From: Paenibacillus agaridevorans
GTDB taxonomy: Bacteria; Bacillota; Bacilli; Paenibacillales; Paenibacillaceae
DNA: 40,737 nucleotides
Assembly: GCF_003112455.1 (NCBI RefSeq)
Contig: NZ_BDQX01000192.1
Location: 22,006 to 62,742, forward strand
Direction: 5' to 3'
Under the pieces are notes generated by a model. That model worked only from the letters and a program-made list of their open reading frames with translations. It made no database searches and was not told where the DNA came from. This document shows, piece after piece, positions 1 through 8,089 of the stretch. Made by a program: the position numbers and the translations under genes. Every line of letters begins with the position of its first letter. Position 1 is the stretch's first letter.

Positions 1-2565
1 ATAAACTTCGATCTCTCCCAGCTGAAGAACATAATGCCCGTTATTGTCCGGGCGCAGCCCCGATGCGGATATTCGGATTTTATTCGTCGTGTCGGCGTAC
101 CCCCACGTATAGGCAAGCGCCGCTCCCGAGACAGGCTGAGCTTCGTTGGTTCGGGTTACCCGATCCTGCCAATTGACTCCATCCCACACTTGAATCTTAA
201 AGTCTTTCGGGTAGCCGTAAGGCTCGGTACGCCCGACAAGAACAACCTTGTTAAAGGAGACCGGAAGCCCCATATCGATTTCGATCCATTCGGCATGGTC
301 GCTCGTTATTCCCGTCTGCGTCGAAAAATTCGTCATTCTGTTTCCGTCCGTAAGCCTGCTCTTCGGCCAGCCCGAATATTCGCTGCTTACCGTGACCGCG
401 GCATGAAGAGCCAGGTTCGAAGGGGCTATCGGCAAAGCGTACAATCTGCCTTCTCCCGGAGCAAAAGCAGACGACATTGTACCCGTGGCCGGATTGTAAT
501 TCGTGGCTGCTTCGCCTCCAGTCGTTTTGGAGATTTCCGTGACCGTGCCCGGTTTGGAAGAAAGCGTGAACGACACGGTTCTCGAATTGACCGTATCCCG
601 GTTAGCCACCATGACATATCGGCGTCCGTCGGCGTCCGTCGAGTATCCGATTACTAACGGATCCGAAGGATTGGACGGCTGAAGGACAAAGCCCGAAGGC
701 AGCGCGGTCGTGCCCGCGGGCAGCGTTCCGGTATGATAAACGGCCCGGGAGGTCAGCGACAGTAGCTTAGGTCCAAGTTTCAATACCTCCGCGTTCATAT
801 TTTGGACATGCGTATACGAAGCGTTTTTGGACCCGTCCGGCAACAAAATGCCGTCATGGAAAGATTCTCCTTGTCCGGAGGGGGTCTCGTAGGTAAAGTA
901 ATTGATCCCTTTAGCCCCATAGGCTAGGCTCGTATATACCTGGTACCTCATTTCTCCTTCCGTAGGCGCCCGAAGCGCCCCGGTGATGCCGACCGATTGA
1001 ATATAGGTCCAAAAGTCGATCGATGCCGCCAAGGACTGCCTGCGGATGATTTCCATATTGGAATAATAATCGGCGCTGATCCCGCCGCCTAAGCTGAACG
1101 GATAATGATCGTACATCATGAAATCGGGGTCTTTGCTAGCCCAGCGGTAAACGTAATCTTCGTAGGAGAAAGCCGTCAGGTTTTGATTCAGCGTAAACCA
1201 GAAGTCGCCGTCCGCGGAGCTTCCCGCCACGTAAGCCGTGCCGTCTTTCTCCCATTCCGTTCCGCTCGCCGACTTCACGACCCAACCGACCGAATTGTCC
1301 CCGCCGCCTCCATGGGTAAGCTCCCAGTAATAGGACGTATGCGGGCTGACGGATGCATTTAAAGTAAACAGCGGATAATCCGTGCTTGCCCCCGACAGCG
1401 TCTGCTGCGCGATCAACGCCGTTTTGGCGGGCGAATTCCACAGCTTCAGAGTCAAAGGCTCGTTCGCCCCCCATTGGCTCTTGTCGATATTCAATTGAAT
1501 CGTGGATATCTCGGTCGTCTTCGAATTGGTCTTGAAAGACTGTCCTACCGATTGGGCCGGATTTACGAATACGCCCGTCCGTCCGCCGAAACCGAGGTTG
1601 CCCGCATAGGTAGGAAGCAAGTTCACGTACGTCAAATGACTGGGATCTGCCTGCCTGAAGAGCTCTGCCGTTCGTTGCAGACCCGTCATCGCTTCGGCCG
1701 AGGGTTCGTCCATGAGATTATATCCGAGAAGCGCCGAATTCGTTTTGTAATGATCGGCGATTTCCTGAATTTCCGCCGCCGAAGGCTCCGACCCGCCGCT
1801 ATACATCTTCTGGCCGTAATGCAGCTTGAACCAGAAATCATAAGTACTGATCGGCGAGCCGCCCTGATAAGCCATCCCCCCGCTATACACGTCCGTTATA
1901 CTTCCGGCCACCAAACCGATGTTAGCGGAGTCGTTGCTCGTAAGCTCCATATAATACGAAGTATTGGGGCTCAACCATTTGTAAAGACCGAAAACGGGAT
2001 AATCATCGGATACGGGCCCCGTAATGGAGGCGCTGCCGATTAGATTCGTCTTGCCCGGAGAATCGTAAAGACTTAATGTAAGTGTTTTTCCGGCCGTCCA
2101 CTGCGTTTTATCGATATGGAGTTGAACGGTATCGAGCGCCGTATCCGGATGTGCCGGAGTCGTAAACGTTTGCCCTAACGACTGAGTGTTCGATACGAAC
2201 TTTCCGTCGTTGCCCAATGTTTGTTCCTCATAGAATTTATGCGAGCCTAATCGATTATCTTGAATGACGCATTTCAGCCCGGCCGCCGCGCACTGCGTTA
2301 ATGCCGCGTCGGTCAGTTCATAACCGTAAATTCCGTTAGACAGAAGCACGTAAGTCGCGTTCATATCCTTGATCTCTTGATATTTCGCGCTCGTGGTGTT
2401 CGCGGCATCCGGAGACCAGAATATGCCTATGGGAAACGGATCGACATTGGGCGCAACCGCATGGGCAGGGGGCCCGCCAATTCCCGTCGCGAGTACGCAA
2501 ACGGCCAACGCCGCGCACCAAATAGAAATCCTCTTCCTAACACTAAAAGATAAGGCTTTTCTCAT
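1..2565 (-). CDS. Secreted TIM-barrel glycosidase-like protein with discoidin domain (3' end cut by window)
   Basis: An open frame of 855 codons runs from an ATG at 2565 to the left edge with no stop, so the C-terminus lies outside. AAGGAGGAAT sits at good spacing before the ATG. Residues 1-36 look like a signal peptide with an AHA cleavage motif. Residues about 45-600 read like a (beta/alpha)8 glycosidase: an LLGYNLMDEP strand (Glu287, possible acid/base) and a YFTYE strand (Glu560, possible nucleophile). Two related segments of about 120-130 residues (123-250 and 333-462), each with QS.GQ.F, LYDSP or LWNSP, SYYxELT and DFWF motifs, interrupt the barrel. A beta-rich part follows (600-712), then an F5/8 type C (discoidin) domain from 713 ending LGEIEVY. 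It lies after the sugar importer, so it probably acts outside the cell on the glycan whose products are imported. Substrate and exact GH family are not recognised. Confidence 0.85.
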   Translation of the reverse strand, partial: MRKALSFSVRKRISIWCAALAVCVLATGIGGPPAHAVAPNVDPFPIGIFWSPDAANTTSAKYQEIKDMNATYVLLSNGIYGYELTDAALTQCAAAGLKCVIQDNRLGSHKFYEEQTLGNDGKFVSNTQSLGQTFTTPAHPDTALDTVQLHIDKTQWTAGKTLTLSLYDSPGKTNLIGSASITGPVSDDYPVFGLYKWLSPNTSYYMELTSNDSANIGLVAGSITDVYSGGMAYQGGSPISTYDFWFKLHYGQKMYSGGSEPSAAEIQEIADHYKTNSALLGYNLMDEPSAEAMTGLQRTAELFRQADPSHLTYVNLLPTYAGNLGFGGRTGVFVNPAQSVGQSFKTNSKTTEISTIQLNIDKSQWGANEPLTLKLWNSPAKTALIAQQTLSGASTDYPLFTLNASVSPHTSYYWELTHGGGGDNSVGWVVKSASGTEWEKDGTAYVAGSSADGDFWFTLNQNLTAFSYEDYVYRWASKDPDFMMYDHYPFSLGGGISADYYSNMEIIRRQSLAASIDFWTYIQSVGITGALRAPTEGEMRYQVYTSLAYGAKGINYFTYETPSGQGESFHDGILLPDGSKNASYTHVQNMNAEVLKLGPKLLSLTSRAVYHTGTLPAGTTALPSGFVLQPSNPSDPLVIGYSTDADGRRYVMVANRDTVNSRTVSFTLSSKPGTVTEISKTTGGEAATNYNPATGTMSSAFAPGEGRLYALPIAPSNLALHAAVTVSSEYSGWPKSRLTDGNRMTNFSTQTGITSDHAEWIEIDMGLPVSFNKVVLVGRTEPYGYPKDFKIQVWDGVNWQDRVTRTNEAQPVSGAALAYTWGYADTTNKIRISASGLRPDNNGHYVLQLGEIEVY

Positions 2566-2583
2566 TAATAATTCCTCCTTTAT

Positions 2584-2601
2584 GTTATAATAGCGCTTTC
2601 A
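2584..2601 (-). promoter_or_regulatory. Candidate cre site overlapping a -10 element before the secreted glycosidase
   Basis: On the minus strand TGAAAGCGCTATTA (2601-2588) resembles the CcpA-binding cre consensus with a mismatch near the 3' end. It overlaps a TATAAC -10-like hexamer (2589-2584) ahead of the secreted glycosidase. No good -35 was found. Overlap with the -10 would suit repression by CcpA. Confidence 0.4.
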
Positions 2602-2616
2602 TTTATTGCGGAAAGA

Positions 2617-2651
2617 GATGCGGAGTTCTGCGCATGGAGAAACTCCGCATC
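2617..2651 (-). terminator. Hairpin between solute-binding protein and secreted glycosidase genes
   Basis: A perfect 11-bp inverted repeat (GATGCGGAGTT, arms 2617-2627 and 2641-2651) with a 13-nt loop lies just after the solute-binding protein stop. On the minus strand a short TCTTT follows. It may be a weak terminator or attenuator, or may protect the upstream mRNA from 3' decay, so that importer and glycosidase are made in different amounts. Confidence 0.55.
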
Positions 2652-2663
2652 TGAATCATAAAC

Positions 2664-4391
2664 TTATTCCAAATCAGGAACCGTTTTCAAATTGTTCGTT
2701 CTTTCCTCCGAAATCTCTTCGTACCCCAGTTTTACTTCCGTTTCTTGCCACTTCGCGATAATGTCCCGGATTTCATCCTCGGATTTCGCAAGCACGCCGG
2801 CCACGACCATGTCTTTCCAACGGGTTGCGTAACCTGCGCCCTTCTTCAGTTCGATCGGTCCCGGGAGGACGTACGGGGCTTTATCGGTTATATAGCTATA
2901 GACAGGTTCGCCTTCGACATAACCCATATTTTTTAACGTTTCTACGACGTCCGGCCTTTCGTCATACGCGGTCGGAGCATAGTATTTGACCTGAAGATCA
3001 AAGTTAGGAGAAGGGCTGTAATAGTAGATCCCTTCCGGAATTTTAGCGACGAGGCTTCCGTTGAACTTTTCGATGCTGGCCTGGGTATCTACGATTTTAT
3101 TGTTTGCATCGTACTCCCAATCCTTTCCTTCTTCTCCGAAGGTGGTCAACTTCCAACCCTCTTCTCCCATCGTATACTCCATAAACTTGATAAACGCATT
3201 CAGATCTTCATCGCTGATGCTCTTTTTAATAATCCAGTACGAGTTGACTCCCAACAGGGCTTTCTTAATAAACGTCGGGTCTAGCGATGGGTTCGTCTTG
3301 CTGCTGAACACGGTCGTTCCGACGAACAAACCGTCCGGATCCACGCTCGCCAAGCTATCGTTGACCGTCATGACGTGCGTGCCCCATGTTCCGAACAATC
3401 CCACTCGGCCGCTGGACGCTTTCTCGATGTATTGTCCGTACTTCATCGTCAAACTTTCCTTGTCGATCAAGCCCTCTTTAAAAAGCGAGTTGTAATAGGC
3501 CAGAAACTCGAACAGATTATCCGAAAAAACCATGTCATGCCGTTTGACTTTACCGTCTGTTTTATCCGTAAACCAATCGTTTAGACCAACCGTAATGTTG
3601 CCAGAGCCCGCATACGAGTATTCCGGATTATCGAACATGTACTTATTGTTCCAGAACATCTCTCCGAAATCGATCGAAGGAATGACCTTCTGCCCGTCGG
3701 GCAGCTTGATGTTATCCCTGAACGCGATCAACGTATCCCGCAATTCGTCCGTTGTCTTTGGTACGGGCAGGCCAAGCTCATCGAGCCAATCTTTCCGAAT
3801 GAGCGGCGCGGTAGCCGGCTTGGTCCCCTTCGGCGATTCATACCCCTGGGGCACGCGGAACAGCTTCCCGGTCTCCACATCTTTGTTTAACGGCAGCAGT
3901 TGGCTAACTTGGGCTTTATACGTCGGCATCCGGTCCAAGATCTCGTTCCAGTCCAACAGAATGTCGTTTCTTCCTAACGCATCAATCGTTTGCGCCGCCA
4001 ACGTGGAGCTTGTCGTCATTAAGATGTCCGGCATGTCAGCCGCTTTCGTGGCCGCCCACAACTGAAGCTTCTTGTCCGCTTCGTCGGAGCTTCCTACTTT
4101 GAATACGTTTAGCTTCACGTTGAAGCCTAGTTCTTTCGCGAGCACGGGTCCGATTCTGTCCTTCGATTCTTCGACGGTCGGCCATCCCCAGTTGAACATG
4201 GAAACGGTAAGCTCCGACGGAAGCGCTTCCTCCGGGGGCGCGGCCGAAGCGGTCGCCTGTTGTCCGGACGAAGACTCCTCGGGGCTGGACGCTTTGGGCG
4301 CATCGTTCGTTTTGGCGCAGCCGGCCAGAACGCTGGAAGTCGCCAACGCCAGCGTAGCCAGCGAAACCAACATTTTCTTTTTCATCGTCAT
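2664..4391 (-). CDS. Extracellular sugar-binding lipoprotein of an ABC importer
   Basis: This 575-residue protein starts with a positively charged N-terminus, a hydrophobic stretch and an LAGC lipobox (Cys25), so it should be cleaved by signal peptidase II and anchored by lipid; Lgt, which adds the lipid, is encoded at 32664-33755. A low-complexity Ser/Glu/Ala linker (about 30-55) leads to a solute-binding fold that looks like the LipO/YtcQ branch of family 1 carbohydrate-binding proteins, which are longer than typical ones. It is followed on the transcript by a hairpin and the secreted glycosidase, and preceded by two permease genes 65 bp away. GGGAGAGG lies close before the ATG at 4391; an ATG two codons later is also possible. 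The ligand is probably an oligosaccharide, not identifiable from sequence. Confidence 0.9.
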   Translation of the reverse strand: MTMKKKMLVSLATLALATSSVLAGCAKTNDAPKASSPEESSSGQQATASAAPPEEALPSELTVSMFNWGWPTVEESKDRIGPVLAKELGFNVKLNVFKVGSSDEADKKLQLWAATKAADMPDILMTTSSTLAAQTIDALGRNDILLDWNEILDRMPTYKAQVSQLLPLNKDVETGKLFRVPQGYESPKGTKPATAPLIRKDWLDELGLPVPKTTDELRDTLIAFRDNIKLPDGQKVIPSIDFGEMFWNNKYMFDNPEYSYAGSGNITVGLNDWFTDKTDGKVKRHDMVFSDNLFEFLAYYNSLFKEGLIDKESLTMKYGQYIEKASSGRVGLFGTWGTHVMTVNDSLASVDPDGLFVGTTVFSSKTNPSLDPTFIKKALLGVNSYWIIKKSISDEDLNAFIKFMEYTMGEEGWKLTTFGEEGKDWEYDANNKIVDTQASIEKFNGSLVAKIPEGIYYYSPSPNFDLQVKYYAPTAYDERPDVVETLKNMGYVEGEPVYSYITDKAPYVLPGPIELKKGAGYATRWKDMVVAGVLAKSEDEIRDIIAKWQETEVKLGYEEISEERTNNLKTVPDLE

Positions 4392-4456
4392 GCTAACCTC
4401 TCCCTTTTGATTTCATTATATATAAATACCGTTAGGTACTCATATCGCCTGTCCGA

Positions 4457-5335
4457 TTAACCTTTGACCGAACCTAACATCATGCCTTTGACGAAGTACT
4501 TCTGTAGAAAAGGATAGACGACGATAACCGGAACCGTCGTGATGACCAGCATGGCCATTTTGACCGACTCTGCCGTCACGGTCGCTTTGAAGCCCGCATC
4601 CATCTTGGAAATAGACGCGATGTTGGACGCTTCGTTGGTCTGAATGATTTTCAGCAGCACGTTCTGGGCGGTCCAAAGGTCTTCGCTGGTCATATAGGTA
4701 AATCCGGAAAACCAATCGTTCCAGTGGAATACCCCGATAAACAGCGCAACCGTCGCCAGCACCGGCGTGCTCAGCGGAACGACGATTCGCCAGAAAAGGG
4801 AAAAATCGCTCGCTCCGTCGATAACCGCGGATTCTTCCAATGCGGCCGGAAGTTCGTTCAAAAAGGTTCGCAAAATCAAAATATGAAAGGTCGCGAGCAA
4901 ATGGGGCAACACGTAAACCATAACGTTGTTGACCAAACCCAGCATATCCATAACGACGTAAGTCGGGATAAGACCGCCAGAGAAATACATCGGAATCAGC
5001 ATCCACCAAGTCAGGAATCTGCGGAATACGAAATGCTTCTTCGTTAACGCAAAGGCGAACATCGCGGTCAGGAGCAAATGCAGGACGGACCCGACGATGA
5101 CCCGGAACAACGTAATTTGATAGGCGTTCAACAGCTCCGACGTTTGGAAAATCGCTTTATAATTTTCGAAGGAGAAAGACCTTACCCACAGATAGAGCCC
5201 TCCGCGCTGCGCGTCCAGCGGATCGTTAAGGGAAACGATCAAGACGTAGTAGAATGGATAGATGCAGGCCAGCGTGAAGAGCAGCATGACCAGGCCGTTG
5301 ACCACGGCGAACAGGTCTGGTTTTCGTTTGTTCAT
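4457..5335 (-). CDS. Carbohydrate ABC transporter permease, YtcP/LplC type
   Basis: A 292-residue inner-membrane protein with about six hydrophobic spans beginning near residue 11. The cytoplasmic EAA loop, where the ATPase docks, is visible at about 167-189 (EESAVIDGAS then a conserved VPLS). It belongs to the CUT1 sugar-permease group and pairs with the permease encoded 16 bp upstream. The C-terminus ends in GMMLGSVKG, typical of this subfamily. The operon has no ATPase gene. Confidence 0.92.
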   Translation of the reverse strand: MNKRKPDLFAVVNGLVMLLFTLACIYPFYYVLIVSLNDPLDAQRGGLYLWVRSFSFENYKAIFQTSELLNAYQITLFRVIVGSVLHLLLTAMFAFALTKKHFVFRRFLTWWMLIPMYFSGGLIPTYVVMDMLGLVNNVMVYVLPHLLATFHILILRTFLNELPAALEESAVIDGASDFSLFWRIVVPLSTPVLATVALFIGVFHWNDWFSGFTYMTSEDLWTAQNVLLKIIQTNEASNIASISKMDAGFKATVTAESVKMAMLVITTVPVIVVYPFLQKYFVKGMMLGSVKG

Positions 5336-5351
5336 AGCCTTGCCTCCGTTA

Positions 5352-6257
5352 TCATAGGATGGAATCGCTTTTGGCGGCTTTCGCCAAATAATTGCACACG
5401 ATGAACAAGACCAGGCCGATAAAGGCTTGGAAGATGCCCATGGCCGTTCCGATCGAATACCCCATTAAGCCCATATCCTTCAAGTAACGGAGAACGAGCG
5501 TATCCAGAATTTCGGCCTGCTGCTGAACGGTTACGTTCGACATCGTCCACATTTGATCCTGACCCGCCCTTAACAGGTTCGAAGCATTGAGAATGAACAT
5601 GAGCACGATCGTGTTTTTGATGCCGGGAAGAGAGATGTGCCAGATTTGCCTGAACCGGTTGGCTCCGTCCATCTTGGCCGCCTCGTACTGCTGGACGTCG
5701 ATCGCGGACAGCGACGCGATAAAGATAATCGCGCTAAACCCCATGTTTTTCCATGCCTCTGTAAATAAAATGATCGGATAAAATGCGTCTTTATCGGCCA
5801 TGAAATGAAATGGCTCTTTCAGGATCCCAAGGGAGACGAGCAGGTCGTTCACCACTCCGCCGTCGATGGACAAGAGTTTGTACCAGATTCCCGCCGCGAT
5901 GACCCAAGAGACGAAATACGGCAAATAGGAGGTCGTCTGAACGAATTTCCGGAACCATCCCGTGCTAATTTCATTGATCAGGAGAGCAAAAACGACCGTC
6001 GCCGGGAAGAGCAGGATTAATTTCAATGCGCTGATCAGGATCGTGTTTCGAAGCGCGTTATTAAAATCGGGCATATCGAATAACGTTTTGAAATTATCGA
6101 ATCCGACGAAGTCGCTTCGAAATACGCCTTTGAAGACGTCGAAGTCCTGGAAAGAAATGACGATGCCGTACATCGGAAAATAGGAAAACACGAGAAAAAA
6201 CAGAAATCCGGGCAACGCGAACGCGATCAACCATTTTTGACGATAAAGCTTGTTCAT
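5352..6257 (-). CDS. Carbohydrate ABC transporter permease, LplB/YtcO type
   Basis: The frame is open up to 6344, but the likely start is the ATG at 6257 (protein MNKLYRQKW..., 301 residues): an AGGTG lies just upstream and the first membrane span then starts near residue 9 as in relatives. The EAA loop is at about 191-211 (YEAAKMDGAN). It should form the heterodimeric channel with the permease encoded at 4457-5335. The gene follows a roughly 200-bp spacer after the response regulator that carries a good cre site, so the importer genes may be transcribed separately from the two-component genes. Confidence 0.92.
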   Translation of the reverse strand: MNKLYRQKWLIAFALPGFLFFLVFSYFPMYGIVISFQDFDVFKGVFRSDFVGFDNFKTLFDMPDFNNALRNTILISALKLILLFPATVVFALLINEISTGWFRKFVQTTSYLPYFVSWVIAAGIWYKLLSIDGGVVNDLLVSLGILKEPFHFMADKDAFYPIILFTEAWKNMGFSAIIFIASLSAIDVQQYEAAKMDGANRFRQIWHISLPGIKNTIVLMFILNASNLLRAGQDQMWTMSNVTVQQQAEILDTLVLRYLKDMGLMGYSIGTAMGIFQAFIGLVLFIVCNYLAKAAKSDSIL

Positions 6258-6295
6258 ACCTTTCACCTGCTTACTTAAAGAATAGTTCAACCAAA

Positions 6296-6310
6296 ATGTA
6301 AGCGCTTTCT
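6296..6310 (-). promoter_or_regulatory. cre site (CcpA operator) before the importer genes
   Basis: ATGTAAGCGCTTTCT fits the cre consensus WTGNAANCGNWNNCW at every position. It is nearly palindromic and lies about 40 bp before the start of the first permease gene. CcpA bound with HPr-Ser46-P would be expected to repress importer transcription. A clear -10/-35 pair around it was not found. Confidence 0.7.
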
Positions 6311-6455
6311 CAATGAACTGAGAAGAATCCGCCGTTCCTCGCATCGCCTTGGCTCTTCTAAAGCGATACTTGTGACGGACTCGACTTCTCGCCGATTGCG
6401 CCTTGCTTATACTTCTACTTTAACGCATCGGACAACCGCTTATCTTGCACGAATC

Positions 6456-8078
6456 TTACGCGTTTTTTGGACTTTTTTTACTCTTGTTCCGCCATTCGCT
6501 CGGCGTCGTTCCCGTCGTTTTTTTGAACACCCGATTGAAATACTGTTGGTCGGAAAATCCGAGTCCGTGGGCGATGTCCGCGATTTCCAGCGCCCCGTTC
6601 CCGAGCAGTTCTTTCGCCTTGTCGATCTTGAGCCCGGTCACGTATTTGACGAAGCTCTGACTCGTGGCTGCTTTAAAGACGCGCGAAAGGTACGAAGGAT
6701 TAATGGAGAATTTATCGGATACCGTCTGCAGGTTGATCTCTTCCTCGATATTTCTGGACACGTAACCGATGATTTGATCGATGACCGACGAATGGAGAGC
6801 GGCATTCCGAAGGGTTCCTCCTTCCGATCCCGGAGCGGAACGAAACACTCTTTCGATCATCGTCTCGATCGACTTCACGATCGCTCCGCGATCCTCGAGT
6901 TCGTCCAGGGCTCTCCCCGATAGAACGTCCGGATCGATCCGATCGACGAAATCGTAGCCGTTTTTCAAACAGAACCGGATGACCAGATTAACGTACTCGT
7001 TAAACAGGTAGTCGATCGAAATCTCTTCCCGGCATTCGGCTAACGAATGTACGAATACATCCTCCGCGGTATGGCGGAGAAGGTCGATCGCTTTCGCAAG
7101 ACTTTTGTTTTCCAGACTTTGTTCGGCCAGCTTGAATTTAAGCGCGAGCGATTGCGAAGCGCTATTGCTGCGAGCCTCGTTCGCGGCATACGGGAAGATA
7201 CGGTCCGTTCCGAAACAAAAGCGGTTTTTCAGCGCCATGGCGGCTTGCCGGTAAGCCGTCCTCGGATCGCCGCAAGGTCGGCTTATGCCTATCGTAACCG
7301 CCAAGCCGTGCCGGTCGCCGAGCGACGCGCGAAGCCGATGCGCTTCCTTGGACGCCGCGTCGGCGAGCTGATTTTCGTCCTCGCCGCCGAATATCAGAAT
7401 GAACGTAGCCTTGCCGAAGTAATTTTCCATCATCCAGCCGTGTCCCGTTTCATCGTCGAATCGATTGCGCAATTCCCGGTAAACTTCACCATCGACCGGT
7501 CGTTCTCCGGCATGGAGCTTAACCGAGGCAATGAGATAGGAGCCGTGTCTGAGAATGGCGTTTTCCCGTTCCGCATCCTTCTTCTCGATCTCATCGTCCC
7601 GTCTGTCGGTCAACAGATGATAGATTTCCTTCTCCATCGCCATGCGGCGATTTTCCCGGCTGACCGTTTCGATCCGAATGCTCTCTTCTTTCGCCTGACC
7701 GGCTGCCGCGATCGCGTCCCGCATCGCCTCCACCACGGAAATGAGGTCTTGGGCCTTGACCGGCTTGAGCACGTAATCCGTCACCCCGTGCTTCATCGCT
7801 TTGACGGCGTAGTCGAAATCGGCATACCCGCTGGTCACGATAAACCGGATGTCCGGATATTCTTCCTTTACGGCCTCGATCAATTCCAACCCGTTCATGA
7901 CGGGCATCCGGATATCGGTCAGGATCAGGTCCGGAATTACGCCGCCTTTGATCAAATCCAGCGCTTCCCTGCCGTTGCCCGCCGTTAAAACGCTTTCGAA
8001 CGAAACGGAGCTGCCGTGCAGAAAATAAACGATTTTGTCCTTGCTCAATTCTTCATCGTCTACAACCATGACCTTCAT
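6456..8078 (-). CDS. Response regulator with AraC-type DNA-binding domain (YesN type)
   Basis: The protein of 540 residues has an N-terminal receiver domain: acidic Asp7/Asp8, phospho-acceptor Asp55 in LILTDIRMP, and Lys105 in YVLKPVK. A long middle linker follows, and the last 100 residues hold two AraC/XylS helix-turn-helix motifs (SINPSYLSRVF and GFSDQQYFNRVFKK). The ATG at 8078 is preferred because GAGGTG precedes it; an ATG at 8093 is also in frame. The gene is almost fused to the sensor kinase gene, whose stop overlaps the ribosome site. By analogy with other YesMN pairs next to Lpl/Ytc importers, it probably activates the neighbouring importer and glycosidase genes on sensing the substrate. 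Confidence 0.92.
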   Translation of the reverse strand: MKVMVVDDEELSKDKIVYFLHGSSVSFESVLTAGNGREALDLIKGGVIPDLILTDIRMPVMNGLELIEAVKEEYPDIRFIVTSGYADFDYAVKAMKHGVTDYVLKPVKAQDLISVVEAMRDAIAAAGQAKEESIRIETVSRENRRMAMEKEIYHLLTDRRDDEIEKKDAERENAILRHGSYLIASVKLHAGERPVDGEVYRELRNRFDDETGHGWMMENYFGKATFILIFGGEDENQLADAASKEAHRLRASLGDRHGLAVTIGISRPCGDPRTAYRQAAMALKNRFCFGTDRIFPYAANEARSNSASQSLALKFKLAEQSLENKSLAKAIDLLRHTAEDVFVHSLAECREEISIDYLFNEYVNLVIRFCLKNGYDFVDRIDPDVLSGRALDELEDRGAIVKSIETMIERVFRSAPGSEGGTLRNAALHSSVIDQIIGYVSRNIEEEINLQTVSDKFSINPSYLSRVFKAATSQSFVKYVTGLKIDKAKELLGNGALEIADIAHGLGFSDQQYFNRVFKKTTGTTPSEWRNKSKKSPKNA

Positions 8079-8089
8079 CTGGATGCACC

